From contig MSJI02000886.1 of NCBI GenBank assembly GCA_001931905.2, positions 1-64,000 of the forward strand: a DNA stretch of 64,000 nucleotides, read 5' to 3'. Each line of letters begins with the position of its first letter. Within the stretch, counting starts at the first letter, position 1. Below, piece after piece: positions 12,188 to 21,900 of this stretch. The notes below the pieces were generated by a model. It saw only the letters and a program-made list of their open reading frames with translations. It had not been told where the DNA came from and did not search any database. A program made the translations under genes and the position numbers. Source of the stretch: Cladosporium sp. IMV 00045 (lineage: Eukaryota > Ascomycota > Dothideomycetes > Cladosporiales > Cladosporiaceae).

Positions 12188-13459
12188 TGTGATATTTTAT
12201 GGCTTGTGAAGAGAGTAACTTCAAGATTGTACTCAATGCATATATACAATGCCACGAACTTTGGCCGTCTTCAGGGGTTGTAAACATTGATGAAGACGCG
12301 GCAGCTACGTCGTGGGTTGGTTACGTCACCGAGACGCGCCATCCTCAGCTCCAGTCTCTCCTCATATCGCTTGCATCCAGCCACGCGAAACCAGCACCGA
12401 CCACCTTTGAGATCTTTCAACAATTGGTAGAGAAGGATTATTGAAGAGCTATGTCTTTCTCTAAGATCCCATAAATTCAGCACGTATGGGGCAGCATGGT
12501 TGAACCAGCCTAGACTCTGCACGCTGTCATCACCATCGAACCCTTGACAGAGAGATATAACCCTCTGCAAAATGTCTGGTGCAAGTGGGTCTGCCGGGAG
12601 GTAATGGATTTTACTGGATTTTGCGACTATCGAGCGCCTAAAAGGAGCTCCTTACTTAGTTTCAAAGGTCTATAGAGACTATGTAGTCTTAAAAACTTAG
12701 TGAGATACTACTTAAGCTTACTGCTTTACTTAGATACCTTTTTTAGAGAGCAAAACTAAATATATATATCCATTTACGGGTATCCGACCAAATTCTGGCT
12801 CAAAACTGGCTCGAATTTGTGTACCCCACTTGCACACGACATTTTGCAGGTGATTGTAGGACTACCCCCATGACAAGCATTCGATAGCACCCTGCAGCTA
12901 CCAGGAAGTTCAGACCAATGCACCTCTTCAGTCACTTGCGGGGGCCCTTTCGTTCTTGCTAGGGCAAATAATACCCGACAGAGTTGAGGCATGCATTAGC
13001 CCTAAGAGTTGCGGTATGCAATCCAGCAGCAAGTGAGCCTTCGACATGCATTGGCAAATACGAACGATGCGGATCTGGTTAGAATTCTATGATGGAAATC
13101 AGCTATTGGCAAACGAGCGTTCACATCTTATTATCTTCACCAGATCAAACGCGACATCTTCACATTTGTTTTTGTTCCACAATCGACGAGAGATCGGCGA
13201 GCTTGTGGCGGAGAATTCGCCGGCTGTGGAGGGGGATCGACCCATCGAGGGAGGTTGGCGTGAGTTGGCACGCTTCTGATGTCACTCTCGGACGAGAGTT
13301 GGAAGACATCTTGCTCCATGTCCAGGTTTGACGTTTCCTTTGTCTTGTTTCTGTAGGTTTTTGTCAAGTGTTTCATTGAGTTCTATACCGTTGCCCCTAC
13401 CGACCTCTGAATCGTAACGATACCCCAGTTATCGAAATATCTGCCACGGCCAACACAAG
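12188..13459. other. Long intergenic region with an A/T-rich, possibly RIP-affected patch
   Basis: These 1.27 kb lack a supported gene. From about 12600 to 12780 the base composition shifts sharply to A/T with many TpA steps, including repeated ACTTAG/CTTAAG words and a run of TATATATA. This looks like an old repeat decayed by C-to-T change. The remainder holds the promoters of the DUF1772 gene and of the gene at 13460. Confidence 0.45.
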
Positions 13460-14743
13460 ATGAGCACTACAACACCACCAAAGAAGCGTCGCTTGAGCAA
13501 CCTTTTCGGTGCAAAGAAAGACAAGAACAAAGATCTATCACCGAACGGCGCAAATCATGAACTTCACCCTTCAACAAGCACACAAACCCAGCTCGACTCG
13601 GCCTACGCCAGTAGCGCTCCCACATCATCCAAAAGAAACTCCAATTCGGACGTAGTTCCCGTTGAGAACAATGGCAACATCGAAGGTGTCAGTCCGGACC
13701 GCAATCTCGCGATAAACAAAAACACGGGACAAGTCGTGGACGACGATACAGGTCAAGTCGTCGTCACGACCACAACGACCACCACGACGACAATGACGAC
13801 AAAGCCTGGACAGAAGAATGCGCAAGTCGAAGTCTCAACACAAAAAGATGGCCAACCCGTCCTCGCCGAAGCACCAGGCGACATGCCACAAGCGAACAGC
13901 TCCACATCTCGTTCGCCTGTCGCTCCGTCTGGACCCTCTCCTAGTAATGTCAGTAGTTCACCTGTTGGACCTCCCGCTCTGCAGCAAACCAACAGCGCTG
14001 GTCCACCACAGCCTCTTGCCCCACCACGACCAGAACCCGAGGCATACCCAGTCCCAGCACGGAACCCAATGCGCGAACGCGAGCCCATGGACCCAGTCAG
14101 TCCGATTCGTCCCAACTTCAGCTATCCCAGTCGGTCAGATCTAAGAGAAGAGCCGATGCCTCAACATCCCGCCCCCAAAAGCACATTCGGCAATCTAAAA
14201 GCCGCAGCGCAAGGTCTACACGTAAGTCGCTATCCACTCCAAGCGCCATCTCTCTTGCAAATAATCTGACTTCAAACACAGGGCGTCGGCGAAACCGTTC
14301 GCGGCACATTGAACAATGAAATCGACACTCGCTTCCCCCGAAGCAACAGCCAAAAAGCCTCCGCGGCCAACGCCAAAAACCAAGCAGTCCTCGACAACGG
14401 CAACCGCGAAATGAGCCACATGAGCATTCGCCGCTCGCAGCAATACGACAACCCGCAGGCGCCCCCAGTGCAATCTCCTGCTGCTCGTGATTCCGTGCCT
14501 TCACAATTGTTGCCTGGACAGCCGCCGCGACAGAACGTCCCGCAGCAACAGCAGCAATTCCTCCCACCGCCTCGTGAGGAGCCGGAGCTTCCTTATGGCA
14601 GCAGTGGCTCGAACGTTGGTAACGGGTCGAGCAGCGAAATGAGTCAGGTGCCTTCTTCGTTTTCGCCTGAGTCCAGCGCGCCGGAGAAGAAGCCGGGCGG
14701 GCTGAAGAAGTTGATGAAGAGGAGGCCTGTTGGGCCGACCTAA
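13460..14743 (+). CDS. Disordered Pro/Ser-rich conserved fungal protein, function unknown
   Basis: Exons 13460-14221 and 14282-14743 give 407 aa, with a clean GTAAGT donor and a phase-0 junction. The N-terminus is basic (MSTTTPPKKRRLSNLFGAKK), and a Thr run, VVTTTTTTTTTMTTK, lies near residue 100. The middle is Pro/Ser/Gln-rich and low in hydrophobic residues. Around the intron is a more ordered box, NLKAAAQGLHGVGETVRGT followed by LNNEIDTRF, which resembles a short segment I associate with otherwise disordered ascomycete proteins. The C-terminus is basic again (GGLKKLMKRRPVGPT). No domain, signal peptide or membrane segment is visible. I do not recognise a function; a scaffold or nuclear role would be a guess. 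Confidence 0.75.
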
Positions 14744-15437
14744 GAAAAGTCCCCTTGCACCCGGATCATTGACATCGAAATATTTTCTTTGGCTGCGGCT
14801 TGCAAGCAATGGAGCCGAAATCGTAGGGATCACCGGACCTCGCATATGCCTCCAACGATATATCAACGCCAGTCTTGATTTCCGAATGGGGAATCATTGT
14901 ACGAGCAACAACCGAAGCCCGACGAGCCATTGCAACAGTCTTCACTGTAGATCCCACGAAGTTTACGGTATGACGTACTGGGCTCGTCCAACTGTTCTAG
15001 AAATTCACTCCGTGCCCTTTGGCTATGCTCCAAAGCTGGCTTTCGGCACTTGAACCATGCGAATCGTTTCGATTCGCAGAGACGAACACATGATATGACC
15101 TGGAACACACGCCTACAAAACACCCCGGCTCTGGCTCTGGCTCTGCTGCAAGCTTTCTGAATGATTAATGAAGGATGACGGACGGAATTGCGAAAAAGGA
15201 AACTTACGGTCAGGACTAGTAGCTATTACGACAGGTATCCAGCACATTTATATGATGAATTTGTACGAACAATGCTTAGACCACAGTCATGCTCATGATG
15301 CGATAAATCTCAGACGAAGGTAGAATCCCCATAACGTTCCATTTCCTAATTGCTCGTAATCTAAACGTAAACCCCGAAAAAGCCTTCTAAATTTCTTTCA
15401 TCTATTCGTGAAATCCCCCCATCGCAACCCAACCCCC
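14744..15437. other. Convergent 3' intergenic region
   Basis: These 694 bases lie between two convergent stop codons. No gene, RNA or repeat was recognised. The last 100 bases are C-rich and pyrimidine-rich and run into the 3' end of the SDR gene. Confidence 0.35.
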
Positions 15438-16361
15438 TCAATAAACACCCGGCAACTGACTCAACCTCCCACCATCCGTCACAAGCGTCTCACCATTAAC
15501 GAACGCCCCCGCCCTACTCGCAAGATACAGCACCGCACCCGCAAAATCCTCCTCACTCCCCGTCCTCTGCGCCGGCGAATTCTCCTGTGGAACCACATGC
15601 GCGCCCTTGAAAGCTTCTTCATGCCCAGGCACGCCCTTGAAACCGTCCAAAGCCGCCGTGGTCTGCTCCGTCATTTCGCTGGGATACAGCCCCGGCGCGA
15701 TGACGTTAGCGCGAATGTGATAACCCGCCTGCGCGAAGTAGGTCGCGAGCATTTTGACCAGGTGCGTCGTGGCGGCCTTGCTGCTGCTGTACGCGAAGCT
15801 GCTGGCCAGCTGGCGGCTGAAACCCGCGATGGAAGAGGTGACGAGGATTTGCGAGTCCTGGGGCACGTTGCGGGCTGCGTTTCCCGCGGCGAGGAGGTCG
15901 AGGAAGGCGACGGCCGTGTAGAAGACGGCGGAGTTGTTGACGTGCGCGGCGGATGTGAAGTCTTCGATCGAAGGGTCGAGCATGGCTTTTTGGAATTCTT
16001 CGACGCTCGGTTTGCTGCCGTCTTCTTTCTTGAGGAGCGAGGCGTGTTTGGGGCCCATGACGCCTGCATTGGCGAAGAGGAGGTTGATATGTCCTTGCTC
16101 CTGGCGGATTTGGGAGGCGATGTTGGCTAGGGAGGTTTTGTCCGTTACGTCGCCGACTAGGGGCTTGATTGTGCCGTTAACGCCGGTTTTGGCGGCTTCT
16201 TGGAGCGCTTGCTCGCGGCGGCCGACGATGTAGACGGCTTTGGCACCGTTTGCGTCGAGGGCGCGGGCAGCGTAGAGGCCTAGGCCTGAGCCTCCTCCGG
16301 TGATGACGGCGACGAGGCCGTTGACGTTGAACAAGTCTGCGGCTTTGTTGAGAGGAGGCAT
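15438..16361 (-). CDS. Short-chain dehydrogenase/reductase (SDR)
   Basis: This is a single-exon gene of 307 aa; the ATG at 16361 encodes MPPLNKAADLFNVNG. It is a classical SDR with the NAD(P)-binding motif TGGGSGLG near residue 25, a conserved Asp in LVGDVTD, the NAG motif in LFANAGVMG, a catalytic Ser in VTSSIAG and the YxxxK pair in AYSSSKAA. IAPGLYPSEMT follows as in the family. The Arg at the end of strand 2 (YIVGRREQ) would favour NADPH, which is an inference. An insert of about 20 residues after NAG (KHASLLKKEDGSKPSVEEF) is longer than in most SDRs. The substrate is unknown. It is head-to-head with another reductase at 17277 across 915 bp. Confidence 0.9.
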   Translation of the reverse strand: MPPLNKAADLFNVNGLVAVITGGGSGLGLYAARALDANGAKAVYIVGRREQALQEAAKTGVNGTIKPLVGDVTDKTSLANIASQIRQEQGHINLLFANAGVMGPKHASLLKKEDGSKPSVEEFQKAMLDPSIEDFTSAAHVNNSAVFYTAVAFLDLLAAGNAARNVPQDSQILVTSSIAGFSRQLASSFAYSSSKAATTHLVKMLATYFAQAGYHIRANVIAPGLYPSEMTEQTTAALDGFKGVPGHEEAFKGAHVVPQENSPAQRTGSEEDFAGAVLYLASRAGAFVNGETLVTDGGRLSQLPGVY

Positions 16362-17276
16362 TGTAGTTGGTAGCTGGTGGAACACGTATTGAGTCGTTGG
16401 GTTTCCTTTCTTAAAAAGTCCACGATTTCCTGATATGTCAACTGTCGTGAGGTGATGTGATACGATGTGGATACCTGAGATGTCGTCATTTCAGCAGCGT
16501 TTTGGCCTAAAAAGGCAGGTGCTCGATTGAATGATATATTCATCTTGCCCATAGATATATCTCCAAAATCGCTACTCTGCACTTCAGCTTCAGCAGAAAT
16601 TCTCGAAGCCTATTACTATGTCAAAAAATTGCCTGACGAACAAGACTCCGACATAAACGGCACGACTGGATCACACTTGACAACTAGCCGGTGCACATCG
16701 AAGTCTTGATGGTACACGACACCACTCGAGATGATCGGGCATTGTGGCGGTGTCAAAGGAATTTTGATGAAACTGTCCGGCTCGATGTCAGTCCATGGCG
16801 TTTCCGAAACGTCCTGAATTGTTCTGGTGCAGCACATGATGTTCGTCCCGGCGAGAATCGAACGGAATGACGGCGCCTAATTCTATCTCCGAGCTCCGGC
16901 CATTCCTCCTGAGATGCGCTAACCTCCTCACGGATATGCTCCCATTTGATTGGCTGCGTGTACAAGCATAGTGAAGCTTGGCCGATCCTTAAGTGGACCC
17001 TCGTCGATCTCACCTTGTCTTCGTTTACAAACCAAACGATGTATTTTCGTACACTCAACTCCGACTCCACTCCTTGCAATACTCAAGCCGCCAATCAAAC
17101 ATGAACCTACGCGACATGGAGTTAGAGCACTGTCTTCGCTCAAATGCGCTCCACGAGTCTTTACTGGCGAGGTCAAGTATATAAAAGCATACAAATGTCA
17201 TCTCTGGATATTCCTTGAATCACAATCCACCTCTCAAGAACTATCCTCCCTCAAAAGCATCACCTCAACCGCAACC
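16362..17276. promoter_or_regulatory. Divergent promoter region between SDR and MDR genes
   Basis: This 915-bp region lies between divergent starts. TATATAAAAG at 17178-17187 is a good TATA box about 90 bp before the MDR start. On the minus strand near 16840-16860 there is a T-arm-like GTTCGATTC, but no tRNA fold around it. Confidence 0.5.
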
Positions 17277-18456
17277 ATGAGCAATCTCGCAGCCTGGCAA
17301 ACCTCCTTCAAGAGCCACCCTTTCACCATCTCCCCCGCCCCCATGCCCAACCCCAAACCCCACCAAATCATCATCCAAACCCGCTCAATCGGCATCAACC
17401 CCGCCGACGCCGCCGTGCAGCACCTCGGAATGGTGTACAACGACAACGAAGACAAGTTCCCCATGATCCTCGGCTTCGACGTGGCAGGTTCCGTCCACGC
17501 CGTCGGTTCAGAAGTGACGAGATTCAAACCAGGTGACCGCGTCGCATCTTACTCCATAGACATTACGCCGGAGAAGTACGAGAGTCCGCGCGGGTGTTTT
17601 CAGCTGTATTGCGCTGCGAACGCAGCGCTGACATTCCATGTGCCGGAGAAGGTCTCGTTCAGCGAAGCGGCCGTCTTTCCCTCCTGCCTGTGCGTCGCCT
17701 CCTACGCTCTCTTCCTGCAGTCCACTCTAGCCATGACCCTTCCCCCAACTACAGGAGCAGGAGAGCCCAACGAAAAAGTCCTCATCGTCTGGGGCGGCTC
17801 ATCCGTCGTCGGCAGCTGCGCGATCCAACTGGCCCGATTGGCAGGTTACAGCGTGATAGCGACCTCAAGCGAATTGAATTTCTCACACTGCCTGAGTCTA
17901 GGCGCGGAGAAAGTCTTCAACTACAAAGACGCCAAAGTCGTCGAGGATATCATCGCGGCGTGCGAAGGGAGACAGTCCGCGGGAGTTTTCGTCGCGTACT
18001 ACAACAACGACAGTACGATCGCATGCGCCGAAATCGCAAGCCGAGTGGCGGGGAACAAAACAGTCGCTACAGTCGCGCCGCCTAACATGCCCCCGCCAGA
18101 AGTATCCGATAAGTCCGTCAAAATCGTAGCCAGTAAGTCCCCCCTTCCCTCCCCCTCCACCCAAACTTATTGAACCCAACCACTAACTCCCTCCTCCAGA
18201 CTGGGCCCCCGCCCTCGGCAGCACACCAGAAGGCACGCACCTCCTAACCAACTGGCTCACGCCCGCTCTCTCCGATGGACGCTTCCAACTCTCACCGCGT
18301 CCGGAAATCTTGGGCCAAGGGCTCGAAGCTCTGCAGGGCGCGGTGGACACGATGTTTGAGAGGCTGCATACGCTGGGCCCGAATGCGAGGGCGAGAGCGG
18401 AGGGAAAGTCAATTGCGCCGAGGAAGATTGTTGTTGAGGTGGGGGGAGGGGAGTGA
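17277..18456 (+). CDS. Medium-chain zinc-type alcohol dehydrogenase-like oxidoreductase (MDR)
   Basis: Exons 17277-18132 and 18200-18456 give 370 aa. The start ATGAGC (MSNLAAWQTSF) follows a TATA box, and the upstream in-frame sequence looks non-coding. The GroES-like half carries PKPHQIIIQTRSIGINPADAA, ILGFDVAGSVHAVG and FKPGDRVAS. The Rossmann half has VLIVWGGSSVVGSCAIQLARLAG and SLGAEKVFNYKD. No Cys cluster for structural zinc is seen, placing it with the enoyl reductase/quinone oxidoreductase-like MDRs rather than the true zinc alcohol dehydrogenases. The C-terminal exon contains NWLTPALSDGRFQLSP and LQGAVDTMFERL. Codon usage is strongly C-rich. The substrate is unknown; it may act with the divergent SDR. 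Confidence 0.87.
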
Positions 18457-18910
18457 GGGGGAGGTGGCTTAGTCGTTGCTGTGAGCAGAAAGGGGGTGAA
18501 GTGGCGGATTTGGTTGGGTTGAGCAAGGGCTGGAGGGGCTTTATGCATGTTGGCGATGTTGTGCAGCTAGTTGTATTCTTAGGTAGGTGGCATAGATACA
18601 TTTGAGCCACGAAGCGGCACAGACTTGCTCCATGATCGCCCACATCGGATGCTGAGGTTTGACAGCAGAAGAATGAGGAAAGTGAAATCAAATGAGATCC
18701 GATCCGTGAAAGAAAATGACAAATGTATTCGCGACACTAAACGCAAACAGTCTAATGCAATGCAATGCAGCACCATTCTGCAGTGCGATTGCCCTTACCA
18801 ACCAAAGAGAAAGTATCAATGACAGCAGTAAAAGTACACCTTTCTCTCCCTTTCCAAGTAAACACAACCCATGCACCCCAAACAACCCCCTTCAACAGCA
18901 ATCATCACAA
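18457..18910. other. Convergent intergenic region
   Basis: These 454 bases lie between the 3' ends of the MDR and NUP145 genes. There is a CTTAGGTAGGTGG word at about 18578-18590, similar to words near 28015, 28665 and 31885. No gene was recognised. Confidence 0.35.
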
Positions 18911-21900
18911 TCACACCACCCTCCCCAACGCCCTCCTATACCCCTCCAAAAGCCCTCCCACGCCCTCCAACCCCCCACTGACCTCCTCGCCCTCGTCAAA
19001 GTCGAACTTACTCCCCATGCCCGTCTCCCTCTCAACCTCCCCCAGCACCTTCCAAACCTCCCCCATCGCAACCCTAACTTCCAAACCCACCTGCCCCACC
19101 TCCAACCCCTCAACACCCTGCAGCCCCTTCCTCAGCACCCAGCAAACATTCCTCCCATCGCGCCCCGCGCGCTTCGCACCAGGCAAGTCAATCAATCTCA
19201 AAAAGTCGGCGTAGATTTTCCCGCCGTGCTTCCAGCCGGCGAAGTCCTGCGCGCCGTGCTCGTCGAAGCAAGCGAGCAGAGCGCGCAGGTCGTCGTAGTC
19301 TTTCTCGATGACGGCGCGGGGCCCGACGGTGTTGCAGAGCACGTCGTGCGCGGCGGCGAAAGACGCGTCGGTCCCCGTGTACAGGAGCCATTGGGCTTGC
19401 AGGGCGGGTTCGCGGAGGACGGAGTGGGCGTAGATCGCTTTGGCGGACCAGATTAGGGAGGTGGGGATGTGTGTGCTGGTCAGGCTCCAGGAGGTGGAGT
19501 CTTCCATGAGAGTGTTGTCGTGGTCGAGGGAGGGGGAGGGGAGTTGTGCGGCGTTGCGCTCGAGGAGGTTTTGGACGGCGATGGTGCGCGAGGAGGAAGA
19601 GCTGAGGTGCAGGAGGGTCCAAGCTGCTTTGGTCCAGGCGCCGGCAGTCTCGAGCTGAGAGGCGAAGTCGAGGGTAAGAGCATCCATCTTCTCGTCGGTG
19701 AAGTCGCAGAGGTCCTTGGCATCGAGCGCGGTGGCGAGTTGCCATGCGAGTCTGCTGTTCAGAGCGGAGCCTGAGACGGCGGCAGCGTCGAACAGGCGTT
19801 CCACTTCAGCCTCTCTCAGGGCGTACAAGCGGAGAAGACCAAGGAGCGTGTTTTCGCCGTCACTAGCTCCATTTTGTGGCAGGGGTTTCACTGTCTCGTT
19901 GCCATTCTTGAGATTAGCAACATATGCACTCACTGCATGGATGATGCTCTCATGGCCGCCGTACTGCATGCACAAAGCCAGGGACATTTGCCAGTCGAGG
20001 CCGAATCGCTCGCTCAGGCAGAATGGTTGTGTGCGATCTTCCGCGGCGCCGGTCAAACCAGAAACAACGCAGGTTTCGCCGGCGAGAATTGAGTAGATGG
20101 CCTTGTGTGCGTCCGAGAACTCGCTCCAGTCCTTGCGTTCCTGCCACATCTGAATCTGCTGCTTCATGACTTCTCTGCTCGTCTCACTGCCTGGGAGTTG
20201 CGAGACCAGGGTAGCAAGCTTGATATCGCCAGCATCCATCAGCAACTGGCAAGCAGTAGTGATGTCTCCCTTCGTGACAAGAAGAAGCGCTCTCTCTTCG
20301 GCCGACTTGACCTTTTTGATCAGATCGTCAACGGCAGGAGCTATCTTTGCAGACCAGAAGCTCTGGAAGCGATCGAGACGGAGTCTGGGCTCGTACTCGT
20401 CGATCTGGTCCTGCGACATGCCATCGAGCAGATCCGCGGCGCAGACATCGAGCGAGTCGAACAGGATGGAAGACAATTCCCAAATGGCCTTCTCCTGGAT
20501 ACCATGCGGAGATGACTCGACTTCGACTTGGGCGAGCGTTGCAAAGTTGAGCTCCGACGGTGCAACAGCGCGCGGCACTTCTTGGTCGTTCTCGCTCAGT
20601 AGCAGTTCCGTATGGCTCTTCTGCAGCTCCAGAGTCTGGGAATCGATTCCGGTAAGAGCTGCAAACTTGGCGAATCGAATGTCTCGGCCGCCAGCGAGTA
20701 GAGGCTTGATGACTTGCTTCATCTCTTCCGAGGAGTGGGTCGCGGTGCCAGTTGCCGAATAGACCAAGACGTTCTGGCCGTCGAAAGAAGGTTTGAAGCT
20801 GTCATGGAAGGCGGCGTCATTTCCGTTCACGTCTAAGGCTGAAACGCGGCGGCGCTTGGATGGGTATGGCATCTGTTAATCGTTTCAGCTATCTGACCTA
20901 TGTATCGTGCGATTTGATGTGCAAACGCTGGGTGAAGTGTCGTGAAAATCGGGAGTGATGTTTTTGACAAGGGTATGTAGTGCGGTGAAGTGGAACGCCC
21001 AAAATGTGAATGAAAAGGCCCAGATTATCCTCCGCCACAGCCATCATTATGCCGTATCGTTCTATCTAAAAGGGAATTTTTGTGCTTCGATCACGTGCAG
21101 GGGAGAGTGATCATACCTCTGCTGAAGCGTTCTTGGCCTTGGTCTCTTTCTGAGGCTGGCCCCAGAGGGAGTTGATGAGATCCATACCGGTGGTGAAGGC
21201 CTGCGACTTGCCCAGGTTGGCGTCGGCGCCCATGGTGCTCGCACCGAAGTTGGCGACGTTCTTCTTAGCGCTCTTGGTCGCGAGATGGCTCTGGCCGAGC
21301 TGGCTGCGGCTGAAGAGAGATTTCTTGAGGGGAGACTCAGTGGACTCCTCGTTAAGCTGAGGGAAGGCGAGGGAACCTTGCATGTCTCTGAGCGCCTGGC
21401 GATCACGCTTCTTCGGGGAGATGGTACGCTGAAGCTGCTCCTCCCAGGGGAGTTCTGCGACCTTCTCCGGAGAGGCAAAGCTTTGGAAGTTCGCGGTGGG
21501 CTTGAGGATGCTGCGAGGCGGCAGCGGCTCCGCGAGATACGAGCCGGGGACCTCGGACTCGTCGACATCTTCGTCGCTCTCGACAATGCTGCTGTTGTAT
21601 TTTTGCATCGCGCCAGGGCTAGGGGCCTGAACCGCACCGCCGGCCTCGATGAATGGGTCGTCCATGTAGGAATCACCAAGTCCACCAGACATGATCTGCT
21701 CATCTTGCTGGGCATCCTGGGCAGACTCGTCGTCGTACTGGAAGTTGGTCTTCGCCTGGCGCTGGGAGTCTCCAAAGCCGCCTGGGACAGTCAAGTCTCC
21801 CTGCTGAGAACGCCTGGAGAGCTTGAACTCGAAGGTGTCCTCCGGCTCGCCAAGGTCGGGGCTGTCCATATCGCTGTCCTCCGACTCTTCAGAGCTCTGC

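Noticed and set aside
16838..16862. T-arm-like GTTCGATTC on the minus strand
   Set aside because: The bases on either side do not pair as a T stem, and no acceptor, D or anticodon arm can be folded around it.
7252..18456. Complete secondary-metabolite gene cluster
   Set aside because: No backbone synthase, P450, transporter or pathway regulator was found within or beside the group.
20873..21116. Two separate genes for the N- and C-terminal halves of Nup145
   Set aside because: A GTATGA donor directly before the stop and a TTAACAG acceptor directly before the downstream ATG join the halves in phase, and the joined sequence matches the expected Nup145 bridge.
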